Below are positions 1 through 12,100 of a DNA stretch of 64,000 nt, piece after piece (the first letter of the stretch is position 1; every line of letters begins with the position of its first letter). The translations under genes were made by a program, and so were the position numbers. Source of the stretch: Sipunculus nudus (Eukaryota > Annelida > Sipuncula > Golfingiida > Sipunculidae). The notes below the pieces were generated by a model. It saw only the letters and a list, made by a program, of their open reading frames with translations, was not told where the DNA came from and searched no databases. The stretch covers positions 38,712,401 to 38,776,400 of the forward strand of contig CM049317.1 of assembly GCA_026874595.1 (NCBI GenBank), read 5' to 3'.

Positions 1-335
1 TGGTATGTGCACAGAAAATGTATGGAAAAATATGAATACTAAATATGATCAAAAAAAGATCAGTGGTTTTGATATTAGGCAGCTTTGAAGTGTAACAATG
101 GCTTTTTTATGGAAAACGGAGGTTTTTCCTTAATATCTCAAAGGAACGAAGTCCTAATGACCCAATTTTTGGTATGGTAGGAGATTTTGGGGACGTCTAT
201 TGGTATGCAGAATTTTGGATTCGTAGCTCCAACGGTTTTAAAATGTGCCCTGTTAACGGACGGACGGACGGACAGACGGACGACGGACAAAGGACCACGA
301 CTATAGTTCAGATGACTTATAGTCAGCTGAGCTAA
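1..335 (+). repeat. Family C dispersed repeat with terminal hairpin
   Basis: Part of a repeat family of roughly 0.7 kb, seen also near 1540-2240, 19170-19450, 23250-23845, 40430-40940, 53460-54000, 54130-54815 and 61905-62130. Common words are AAATTAAATCAACAGTGCTT, GTGCCATGGCCAAAGTTGGG and GTGGTTTTGATATTAGGCAG. This copy ends with a GGACGGACAGACGG stretch (257-290) and a hairpin at 304-334, whose arms are TAG[T/C]TCAGATGACT and AGTCAGCTGAGCTA. Confidence 0.75.
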
Positions 336-474
336 AAATCATAAATCTACATTTTTTAAAAGCTTTTAAAAAACATTCTTGTCAATATTAACCATAGATA
401 ACCTGAAATGTCTAGAGGCATGATGTAATAAATGCTGATAAACTGGTGCCAGTTTAGATGTATCTGCTTCACAC

Positions 475-1530
475 AGCTAACATATATGGTAAAATGACTC
501 AATTCAATCTTTATAATTCAGCCAAAATTCATTCTTTGGAACCATAAAAGACAATTATTATAAGAATTATTCAGGGGATTATTCTTGTAAAATATTAAAC
601 AAATTGGTCTCAGTAGGGTCAGTCAAAAAAATTTTTACAGGTTTATAACTCATATGGGAAAATACAGCAAAATGGCTGAGTTAAGCTTCCCATAACTCAG
701 CCAAAAGTCACTGAACCAAAACCATTTGAACAAACTTGAATTATCAACATCTAAGGATAATTAATGTGTGAGATTTAACAATTTGGCCCAGTGGTTTTTG
801 AGGAGAAGATCTTTGTAGCCACTGAGCTAAAATGGGCTGTTACAGCATATGACTAAATTCAGCTTCCCATAACTCAGCCAAAAGTCACTGAACTGAGACC
901 ATTTGAACAAACTTCAGAAAGCAATACCCTAGGATCATTTCTGTTTGATATTAAACAATTTGGCCATATGGTTTCAGAGAAGAAGTTTTTTGTAGCCGTC
1001 AGTATGATACCGGCACTGATGACCCCCGTACAAAAAAGGCCAATGCAGGTGGCGCCACAAATACCTCAATTTCAGACATGTCTCATGTGAACAACATTGG
1101 CATAAAATTTGGTAATGATAGCTCTAGCCGTTTCTGAGATTGTAATTTTAGTATGCTTTTATGGAGAGATGACTAAGTTCAACTTCCTCTAACTCGGCCA
1201 AAAATCACCGAACTTAAACCATTCGAACAAAATTGAGAAAGATTATTCCAGGAATCATTTCTGTGAAATATTGGACAATTTGGCTGAACAATTTCTGAGA
1301 AGAAGATTTTTAAAGCTTTTTTAGCTTTTTCCCTATAAAATCTAAGAAAATGCAGTTAGCCAAAAAAAAAGCAAAATCCGATATAGTTTTTTAGATGACT
1401 AATTTTTACATAAAATCTCGTGATGCTACCTCTTGCCATTTTCAAGATAGTATGGGTTAACGTACAGACGATGGACGACAGACGACGGCCGACGCCACAC
1501 CATCGCATAAGCTCACAGGTTCGCTAAAAA
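475..1530 (+). repeat. Family D dispersed/tandem repeat
   Basis: Two to three degenerate units with the words AACTCGGCCAAAAATCAC, GAACAAACTTGAGA and GACAATTTGGCTG, each about 350-400 bp apart. One unit carries GGTGGCGCCAC near 1050. The copy ends in a GACGACGGAC-rich stretch and the terminus CATCGCATAAGCTCACAGG at about 1503-1522. Further copies lie at 23880-24005, 40960-41350, 45238-45726, 46790-48105 and 58370-59330. Confidence 0.7.
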
Positions 1531-1539
1531 TTCAAATTC

Positions 1540-2239
1540 TAGCACAATTTTTTAGCTTTTATATTCAAATTTCAGATTTTTTTAAAGATTAAATTCTTAT
1601 TACGGTAATACATACTGTGAACAATTAAATCAACAGTGCTTATAGGAAAACAAATGTGCCATGGTCAATGTTGGGCCAAATTTAAGGTACTGATTTTACA
1701 ATTATGCTAAAAACTGAAAAGAATTACAAAATTCTTATATGATTACTGGTATATAAATACTTGATTAAATAAAGTTATATCTTTTAGTCTCTAAAAGGTC
1801 TCTAGCTTCAACAATTTTAATGTTAAATGAGTAAATATATTTCCTTATTTTTGAGAAAGTATATTATGTGTGAGCCCATAATTTCAACAATTTACGCAAT
1901 ATTGACCTAATTTCTCTCATGTACATAGGAAATATATATAAGAATGGTTATGTCAAACATAAATACAATAACTCCAGTGGTTTTCATAGCGGGAAGTTTG
2001 AAGTAAAACAATAGGTCTTGACTGGAAAACAGAGTTTTTTTCTTTATTTCTTGAAGGTATGAAGTTACAGTGACCCAGTTTTCAATTTGATAGAAGAACT
2101 TGGAATATCTAACTGTATGTAGAATTTGGACTTGTAGATCTAATGATTTCAAAACGTGCCTTGTAAATGGACAAACAGATGGCTGATGGACAAAGGACCA
2201 CCACTATAGCTCAGATGACTTTTAAAGTCAGCTGAGCTA
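1540..2239 (+). repeat. Family C dispersed repeat, fuller copy
   Basis: Contains the family words CAACAGTGCTTATAGGAAAA and TGTGCCATGG near its start. It ends in a short GGACAAACAGATGG tract and the 33-base terminal hairpin at 2207-2239 (arms TAGCTCAGATGACT and AGTCAGCTGAGCTA). Confidence 0.7.
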
Positions 2240-2849
2240 ATATGTGATTACAGATAATGATTTTACAATGCAGAAAGTATGGTTTGTCTCAGCATAAATT
2301 TATACCTTTTGTCAAGCTGGATTCCTTACTAGTGTCTATTCAATTTCTATGAATAAAATACAGATATATGTCATTTCTTGAAAGAGCAAAATTACAAAAA
2401 TATATCAGATATAATATTTTAACAAGATGCTTATTTTTAAGTATAAACTTAAAATGAGACAAAACTGTCTGCATGCTGAAACAGAAATATCAACAATATG
2501 TCCTTGTAAACAAGTTCCATAAATGATGCAATGTTAACTAAATCACCATCTTGAACATAGGCAATGTACTGAAAAACATAAAACCAATATTTATAGAATC
2601 CAACCCGGTGATTATGATATATGGCAGGTCTGGAGAGTAATTACAGATTTAAGTTAAACCTTAGGTTTCAGCTGTGCTATTTCAAGAAACAAGATCACAC
2701 TGAGAATAGTCAGTCCACATGTAGCTTTTAAGTTCTTAATAAAGATTAAATGTCTCGCTTTGCAAAATTATGAGTGTATATGGGACGGACAGATGATGGA
2801 CAGTCACTTAGCTGAGGACAAAAATACATATTGTGCAGGGAATACTCAC
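2240..2849. other. Intron 9 start, no assigned gene
   Basis: AT-rich DNA immediately downstream of the LIG4 exon 9 donor. The missing LIG4 exon 10 was looked for here and not seen. A short minus-strand open stretch after a TTTTTCAG acceptor-like site at 2569 does not resemble the expected OB-fold sequence. Confidence 0.5.
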
Positions 2850-3132
2850 CCTGCAAAATGAATGAAAGACTGTCGGGTGCTCCTCATCTTCCGGTGGGAC
2901 AGCAACACCACATAGGAAATGTGACATGACCCCTGCCCTGTGACCTTTACCAAAGTACCCTCCGATGACCAGGACGTCCAGCTGGTCCATCAGTCCATCT
3001 ACATATTCTGGTTTGATTTTGTACCAGCCACCTTTACGGACGTTAGGTTTGTACACAGACTCTGGTTCCTTGACCATGATTCCTTCCTCACGGGAATCTA
3101 TGGCATCATTTAAGGCTTCAATGCACTCCTCT
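2850..3132 (-). CDS. LIG4: LIG4 exon 9, motifs IV and V (residues 406-500)
   Basis: Encodes [66 protein letters not shown] and ends [15 protein letters not shown] is motif IV and WYKIKPEY is motif V, both lysine-bearing and both intact. The tail enters the OB-fold domain. The acceptor is GTTTGTAG|A and the donor AGG|GTGAGT (phase 0). The next exon should begin in phase 0 with a GSG-like segment. None was found down to base 1. Confidence 0.97.
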
Positions 3133-6100
3133 CTACAAACAAACACTGACATTACCACACACACAGAAATGTGTCATTTTTAACATTAATTATCAATTTC
3201 CTTCAACATAATGAGAAACTGTTTATGACATGACAGAGCTTCAAGTTTAGTGCTATGCAAAGGTTCACTGATACTTTAAAAATACTAGAGACTACCATAA
3301 AATCTCCACTTAAAACCCCGGTTTAATCAAGAAATTCAAAATCAGGAATCAGGTTGATTTCCTGAAAGCATTGTGCGGTTTATACTAGAAGGGTTTCCTG
3401 AATATCTTCCTGACAGACATCATTTTTGGGCCGGCGAGTGGGCTATAATATTGCAACTTTCGAAGGCCGTTCTTAGCAGCAGTCTCGCATGCATGGGAGC
3501 CGTGTGTAAATGTATTATTAACGATTATTTGTTATTTACAAATTAAATATTGCTGATTAGTTTTGGTGTGATATATAACTTGTTATAAAATCTTGGTATA
3601 TGTCACCAAATAATACGTTTACAACAACTCTGCTGTAACACATAGCGGCCCACTTCGTTGGGCATGGTCAAGCAAAATTGAAACAAGTGACCCATGGGTC
3701 ATGACGCTCAGCTGACTGGGAAGAGATTCGCAAAAGGAAATTTTATCATCAGAATGGTAGTATATACCCATTCAACTGAAGCATCAAACAGATTAACCAA
3801 CAGGCCAAGATTTAGTCTGTATTTATATATCTAAAAAATAGAGAAAAATGTGTAAACTTTTAAAACTAGAATACGGGTAACCGACAAGTGACTACATGTA
3901 TCTGCCAAAATCGGATAGTGAGGCATGGATTGATTGGCAAGGGGAAATAGAGTGAGGTATGTTGCATATTAGCATGGATGTCTGCAGCCTAAATGTGTAT
4001 GTAGGTTGTGCCACCTACCACAAATCCAGAAAGCTGTCCAAGTTGTATACACCTGCAAAATTTTAGGCAGATAAGTCAAACCACTACATGTATATGAGCG
4101 ATTTTTGCCCATGGCAGACAAACAGACAAACACTGTGCAAAAATCTTTGCAGGTAACCCCTCCAGTTTTGTGTATGATAAAGACCTATGTGAGATCTAAA
4201 CACATGCACAATTTTGGCCCAATCGGTCAAATGGTTCCTGAGATATGAGCTTGGATGTGTCCAGCGTTAACTAGAATGTAGGTGGCGCCACCTGTCATAA
4301 AATCAAGAAAGCTGTCCACGATGTATAAACCTGCAAAATTTTAGGCAGTTATGTCGAACCACTACAGAGAAATGAGTAATTTTAGGCCACGGCAGACTAA
4401 CAGACAGACGCTGTGCAAACATTGTTACAGGTGGCGCCACCATTTTTTGTGTATGTTACAGAGCTATCAAAGGGCTACATTTGTATAAATTTTATTTCCT
4501 GATCGGTCAAACGGTTCCCGAGATATAAGCTTGGATGTCATCAGCGTGAACGTAGGTGGCGCCACCTGTCATAAAATCAAGAAAGCTATCCTGGATGTAT
4601 ACACATGAGGAATTTCAGGTGAATTAGTCAATTCACTGCAGAGATATGAGTGATTTTAACCCAAGGCAGATGAACAGATGGACACTGTGCAAACATGGTT
4701 ACAGGTGGCGCCACCATTTTTTGTGTATGTTATAAAGCAATCCAAGGGCTACATTTGTATCAATTTTATTTCCTGATCGGTCAAACGGTTCCCGAGATAT
4801 GAGGGTTTATGAGTGGAAACAGACCCACAAATGGACAATGGATAGAGAGGAAAGGTCAGAGGTCAATGCAAATTGGTTAGGCACCAGTTCACATGTGACC
4901 CGATAATAGGTGTAAGTTTGGGAAAAATCGGTCCATTAGTCTCCAAGGAGCTCTCTGGAAACGAACGCCACCGCGGCGGAGGAACTCGGTCAAAAACATA
5001 GTATCCGCAAAACTTCGTTTTGGTGGATACAAAAATACAGGCGGCTCCACCAGTCTGCAGAAACTAATAAAAACACTTAATGGTCAATATCCATGCAAAA
5101 AATCATGGTGATCTCTGCATTAGTTGTTCAGATACTTCAGTTTTTGTATCAAATTGTCCATTATTCTGAGGGATAATTTCGGAGTCCTATAGCTTGAAGG
5201 ATATGGGTAACAGACACCTAATTTCAAGTTTCCACAGGCACCTTTCATGGGCCTCCTTGCATGACAAGAATGAAGATTCTAGGTCCAGTTGTTGCAATTT
5301 ATACCCTGTTGACAGATACCACAGATAACCACATCTTTAAAGGTCTCAAAAAAGAGAAAAAATTCGTAAAAATTTGAAAAAAAATAGAGGTGGCACACCC
5401 AGTCTGCAGAAACTGATGGAACAGCTCATGATCAATATGTATGCCGAAAATCATGACCATCAGTGTTGTAGTTATTGAAATACTGCAGTTTTTGTATCAA
5501 ATTTTCCATTATTCTGGGGGGGGGGGTATATTTTGGACCATACAGCTTAAAGAATATGGGTAACAGAGACCTAATTTCAAGTTTCCATGGAGACTTTTCA
5601 TGGGTCTCCCTGTGTGTCAAGAATGGAGATTCTTGGTCCAGTTTTTAGGATTTGTGCCCTGTTAACAGATGTTCATATCTTTAAAGGTCTCAAAAATACA
5701 GAAAAATTTCGTAAAAAAAAACGAACAAATACAGGTGGTGCCACCAGTCTGCAGAAACTTATGAAACACTCCATGATCAATATCCATGCAAACAAATATG
5801 GTTATCTCTGCATTAGTTGTTCAGTTACTTTAGCTTTTGTATCAAATTTTCCATTATTCTGAGCTGTACTTTGGAGTGCCATAGCTCAAAGGATATGGGT
5901 AACAGAGACCAAATTTCAGGTTTCCATGGAGACTTATCATGGGTCTCCCTGTGTGTCAAGAACGAAGATTCTAGGTCCAGTCGTTACGATTTGTACCCTG
6001 TTGACAGATAACTACATCCTTAAAGGTCTCAAAAATGGAGAAAACAATTCGTGAACATGAAAAATACAGGTGGCGCCACCAGTCTGCACAAACTGATGAA

Positions 6101-9100
6101 ACATCTCATGATCAATATGTATGTCGAAAATCATGACCATCAGTGATGTAGTTAATGAGATATTGAAGTTTTTGTATGAAATTTTTGACTATTCTGGGGG
6201 GTAATTTTGGGCCCCATAGCTCGAAGGATATGGGTAACAGAGACCTAATTTCTGGTTTCCATGGAGACTTTTCATAGGTCTCTCAGTGTGTCAAAAATGA
6301 AGATTCTAGGTCCAGTCGTTACGATTTGTGCCACGCTAACAGATGACAGCATCCTCAAAGGTCTCAAAAATAGAGTAAAAAATCGTAAAAAATCAAACAG
6401 TACAGGTGGCGCCACCAGTCTGCAGGAACTGATCAAAACTCTCATGATCAATATGTATGCCAAAAATGAAGACCATCAGTGATGTAGTTATTGAGATATT
6501 GAAGTTTTTGTATGAAATTTTTTACTATTCTGGGGGGTACTTTGGGGCCCCATAGCTCGAAGGATATGGGTAACAGAGACCTAATTTCAGGTTTCCATGG
6601 AGACTTATCATGGGTCTCCCTGTGTGTCAAGAACAAAGATTCTAGGTCCAGTCGTTACGATTTGTACCCTGTTGACAGATAACTACATCCTTAAAGGTCT
6701 CAAAAATGGAGAAAACAATTCGTGAACATTGAAAAATACAGGTGGCGCCACCAGTCTGCACAAACTGATGAAACATCTCATGATCAATATGTATGTCGAA
6801 AATCATGACCATCAGTGATGTAGTTAATGAGATATTGAAGTTTTTGTATGAAATTTTTGACTATTCTGGGGGGTAATTTTGGGCCCCATAGCTCGAAGGA
6901 TATGGGTAACAGAGACCTAATTTCTGGTTTCCATGGAGACTTTTCATAGGTCTCTCAGTGTGTCGAAAATGAAGATTCTAGGTCCAGTCGTTACGATTTG
7001 TGCCACGCTAACAGATGACAGCATCCTCAAAGGTCTCAAAAATAGAGGAAAAAATCGTAAAAAATCATACAGTACAGGTGGCGCCACCAGTCTGCAGGAA
7101 CTGATCGAACATCTCATGATCAATATGTATGCCAAAAATGAAGACCATCAGTGATGTAGTTATTGAAATATTGAAGTTTTTGTATGAAATTTTTTACTAT
7201 TCTGGGGGATACTTTGGGGCCCCATAGCTCAAAGGATATGGGTAACAGAGACCTAATCTCTGGTTTCCAAGGAGATTTTTCATGGACCTCTCAGTGTGTC
7301 AAGAATTAAGATTCTAAGTCCAGTCTTTATGATTTGTGCCTTGTTAACAGATGTTCACAATTTTAGAGGTCTCAAAAATAGAGAAAAAAATTCGTAAAAA
7401 ATCAAAAAATACAGGTGGCGCCACCAGTCTGCAGGAAGTGATGTAACATCTCATGATCAATATGTATGCCAAAAATCATGACCATCAGTCAAGTAGTTAA
7501 TGAGATATTGAAGTTTTTGTATGAAATTTTTTACTATTCTGGGGGGTAATTTTAGGCCCCATAGCTCGAAGGATATGGGTAACAGAGACCTAATTTCTGG
7601 TTTCCATGGAGACTTTTCATAGGTCTCTCAGTGTGTCAAAAATGAAGATTCTAGGTCCAGTCTTTACGATTTGTGCCACGCTAACAGATGACAGCATCCT
7701 CAAAGGTCTCAAAAATAGAGTAAAAAATCGTAAAAAATCAAACAGTACAGGTGGCGCCACCAGTCTGCAGGAACTGATCGAACATCTCATGATCAATATG
7801 TATGCCAAAAATGAAGACCATCAGTGATGTAGTTATTGAGATATTGAAGTTTTTGTATGAAATTTTTTACTATTCTGGGGGGTACTTTGGGGCCCCATAG
7901 CTCGAAGGATATGGGTAACAGAGACCCAAGGAGATTTTTTATGGACCTCTCAGAATCCCAAGTTACAAGGTTCTAGGTCCAGCGGTTACGATTTGTGCCT
8001 GGTTAACGGACGGACAGACGGACAGACGGACAGGACAGACGGACAGACGGACGACGGACAAAGAGTGATCACTATAGCTCAGATGACTTTCAGTCAGCTG
8101 AGCTAATAAAAGCCTACTATAAACCCATTTGCGGCATTATTTAGCAATGATTATTTGTTTAAAACATAAAATGAATAAAAAGCTGACATGATAAAGTGTC
8201 ACACAATGGCAGACGATCATTTTAAAATCAAGTTTGAGTGCCACCATGAGCTGAAACGCCCCGGTATTCTGCTACAAATATTTTGAACGGCTGTACGCGA
8301 TGGGTGGTAAATAGAACAGCCACCTAATTTGTACCAGTGTGCCTTGCGTGAACACTGCCTTGACAAAATGGCTCCCGACACGGAAACTTTTTTCAGGAAA
8401 AAAACTTGCTTACCCCAACTGGCCACTTTAATTTTACCTTAAATTCACTCATTTTCAAGCGTCATGTTTCCTTTATGTGCGTATCTCGACAAGGTAACTT
8501 CAGTTACTTTGACATTTAGTTAAGTTGACCAGCGATGTGTTTACACCAGCAAATTGTGACATGGAGCGATGTCAATGTATGATGTGATGATGATAATACC
8601 GAAGTAACCGGTACGAAAATGATTTGAATCTTCTGAGTAATTCCAGAAAATGGAATTTTCATCAAAAATTAAGATTTCAAAATATTACTTTTAGAATTAA
8701 AATATACAGTGATTTGAAATGGATCAGCAGAATATTTTTTCCAAAATATAATGACAAATCAGTAGCAAACAAGAATATGGCACAGCATATAAAATCTGTA
8801 TAAACAGGCAGAGGTTCACCTGCCCTTACGTCTTCCCTAACTTCATGCTTGAGTGACCCTGCAAAAAAGTGTTATGATGTGTTTAAATAAAATGCCCAGG
8901 GAATTTTAAAGTGGACAGGAATGGCCGAGTCACAACCTTCATGTGTTCATTTCTAGATGATAGCTTGATTGTGTCTTTTGTCAAATCATTCCGTAGCAAA
9001 AGTAGGTGCGGTTTTAAAGGGGGATTCTTAGTATTTGAGCCCCTCGCGGTGTCTCACCTGGAATTTCCGCAAAGTCTGGGTGCCGTTTTAATCAGAAGTG

Positions 9101-12100
9101 CAGTTTTAAGTGGAGATTTTATGGTACTATAGATTTATTGCAATTAAATCAAAATAATAAAAAGCAAAAAATCTGGATTTATGCGGTGCCACAAATCATC
9201 ATCACTGCTGCTATATGACTTGAAATACCACCAATCTCAGATTATTTTATTTAAATTTTTAATCTTATATTTAAATAAAACACTACAGTCAAAATTTGCC
9301 CCTGTGAACTACCGCTGTGGGTGTATATACTTGGTTTTTGCTTCTTTGGTCTGGGACAGCATGATTCTGCCTTCCTCTGGTGTGAACACCTCACTGAGTA
9401 GTTTCTTGCGTTCCCTCAAGGGACTGTTGCTATGGACTTTGTCATTGAGCAGCAGAATGTCAAACACACACAGACATGGCTGATACTCCTTCGTATCCTG
9501 GGCCTTGATGTCCAGGTTCTCTCCCTTGGAACCTGTCAGAGAAAAAAGATATATAATGATATACACATCCAAATACCTGAGTCTGGTATACACACACAAA
9601 GACCTGAGTCTGGTATACACATCCAAATACCTGATCTGGCATACACACAAATACCTGAGTTTAATTTATGCAACAGACCTGGGTTCAAATGGTACTGTGT
9701 TTGGTTGTGTGCAAATGCAGATATTTCAAATAAATGAAATGCAAATTAAAATGCAAATGTGATTTAAGATGATCAAATGCAAATTTCTATGAAAACTATC
9801 AAATGCAAATGCACTTATCAAATCTATTTGCCAACTCTACTTGGCGATATAAATCACAAAGAGATACCTTACTTTCATTCATAGGTTAGAAAATGATATA
9901 TATTCACTTATGCCTAACCAAACAATAACAGAGAAGCTTTTAAGTCTATCAAGTCTATCAAGTGTTTTCAAAAGATGAAAATTTTTGAACTGCATCTGCA
10001 TTTGAAAAACAAATTGTCATACAAATGCAAAATTTTTGTAACTTTAAACCAGTTAAGTATAATTCCAGTTGATAGATGGCAGTACAAGTTCCTCCACTAG
10101 ATGGTGGACTCACTTGTACAGTTCCTGACAGATGGCACTGTGATAGCAACTTCATAAAATAAAGTCATATCTCCCAGAATTTATGGGAAAATACAGAAAA
10201 TAACACCCCCTATCCTCAAACCCCTACAGAGAATGACACCCCTTACCTTCCACCCCCTACAGAGAATGACACCCCTTACCCTCCACCCCCTACAGAGAAT
10301 GACACCCCTTACCTTCCATCCCCTACAGAGAATGACACCCCTTACCTTCAACCCCTACAGAGAATGACACCCCTTACCCTCCACCCCCTACAGAGAATGA
10401 CAACACTTACCCTAGGACACAGATACATCAACACTTACAGACCAAATGCAGGAGGAACTGTGTGACTGAGGTGTAGCCACAGAGGAACTGTGTGACTGAG
10501 GTGTAGCCACAGAGGAACTGTGTGACTGAGGTGTAGCCACAGAGGAACTGTGTGACTGAGGTGTCGCCACAGAGGAACTGTGTGACTGAGGTGTCGCCAC
10601 AGAGGAACTGTGTGACTGAGGTGTAGCCACAGAGGAACTGTGTGACTGAGGTGTAGCCACAGAGGAACTATGTGACTGAGGTGTAGCCACATAGAGGATC
10701 TGTGTGACTGAGGTGTAGCCACAGAGGAACTGTGTGACTGAGGTGTAGCCACAGAGGAACTGTGTGACTGAGGTGTAGCCACAGAGGAACTGTGTGACTG
10801 AGGTGTAGCCACAGAGGAACTGTGTGACTGAGATGTAGCCACAGAGGAACTGTGTGACTGAGATGTAGCCACAGAGGAACTGTGTGACTAAGGTGTAGCC
10901 ACAGACAAACTGTGTGACTAAAGTGTAGCCACACAGGAACTGCGTGACTAAGGTGTAGCCACAGAGGAACTGTTTGACTAAGGTGTAGCCACAGGAGAAC
11001 TATGTGACTGAGGTGTAGCAACAGAGGAACAACATGACTGAGGTGTCGCCACAGAGGAACTATGTGACTGAGGTGTAGCCACAGAGGAACAGCGTGTCTA
11101 AGGTGTAGCCACAGAGGAACAGTGACTTAGTGTAGCCACAGAGGAACTGTGTGACTAAGGTGTAGCCACAGAGGAACTGTGTGACTAAAGTGTAGCCACA
11201 CAGAAACTGCGTGACTAAGGTGTAGCCACAGAGGAACTATGTGACTGAGGTGTAGCCACAGAGGAACTGTGTAACTAAGCTGTAGCCACAGAGGAACTGT
11301 GTGATTAAAGTGTAGCCACAGAGGAACTGTGTGACTAAGGTGTAGCCACAGAGGAACTGTGTGACTAAAGTGTAGCCACACAGAAACTGCGTGACTAAGG
11401 TGTAGCCACAGAGGAACTGTGTGACTAAGGTGTAGCCACAGGGGAACTATGTGACTGAAGTGTAGCCACACAGAAACTGCGTGACTAAGGTGTACCCACA
11501 GAGGAACAACATGACTGAGGTGAAGTCACAAAGAAACTGTGTGACTGAGGTGTAGCCACAGAGGAACTGTGTGACTAAAGTGTAGCCACAGGGGAACTGT
11601 TTGACTAAGGTGTAGCCACAGGAGAACTATGTGACTGAGGTGTAGCAACAGAGGAACAACATGACTGAGGTGTCGCCACAGAGGAACTATGTGACTGAGG
11701 TGTAGCCACAGAGGAACAGCGTGTCTAAGGTGTAGCCACAGAGGAACAGTGACTTAGTGTAGCCACAGAGGAACTGTGTGACTAAGGTGTAGCCACAGAG
11801 GAACTGTGTGACTAAAGTGTAGCCACACAGAAACTGCGTGACTAAGGTGTAGCCACAGAGGAACTATGTGACTGAGGTGTAGCCACAGAGGAACTGTGTA
11901 ACTAAGCTGTAGCCACAGAGGAACTGTGTGATTAAAGTGTAGCCACAGAGGAACTGTGTGACTAAGGTGTAGCCACAGAGGAACTGTGTGACTAAAGTGT
12001 AGCCACACAGAAACTGCGTGACTAAGGTGTAGCCACAGAGGAACTGTGTGACTAAGGTGTAGCCACAGGGGAACTATGTGACTGAAGTGTAGCCACACAG

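Larger units (their letters stand above)
3295..9124. mobile_element. Candidate TIR-bounded unit with TA flanks
   Basis: The left end starts CCATAAAATCTCCACTTAAA and the right end is its inverted counterpart (TTTAAGTGGAGATTTTATGG). Both are directly flanked by TA (3293-3294 and 9125-9126), as expected of a Tc1/mariner- or pogo-type insertion. The unit is 5.8 kb, sits wholly in LIG4 intron 8 and encloses the composite satellite at 3863-8105. No transposase was recognised. The two ends could instead be separate copies of a short element in opposite orientation. Confidence 0.5.

Noticed and set aside
2480-2568. Minus-strand open stretch YIAYVQDGDLVNIASF... after TTTTTCAG at 2569, considered as LIG4 exon 10
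   Set aside because: The residues do not match the expected OB-fold continuation and there is no good donor. Left unassigned.
6261-7827. Repeated 73-codon frames beginning [14 protein letters not shown]
   Set aside because: They occur once per satellite dimer in Family A and drift with the repeat. No sign of selection for coding was seen.
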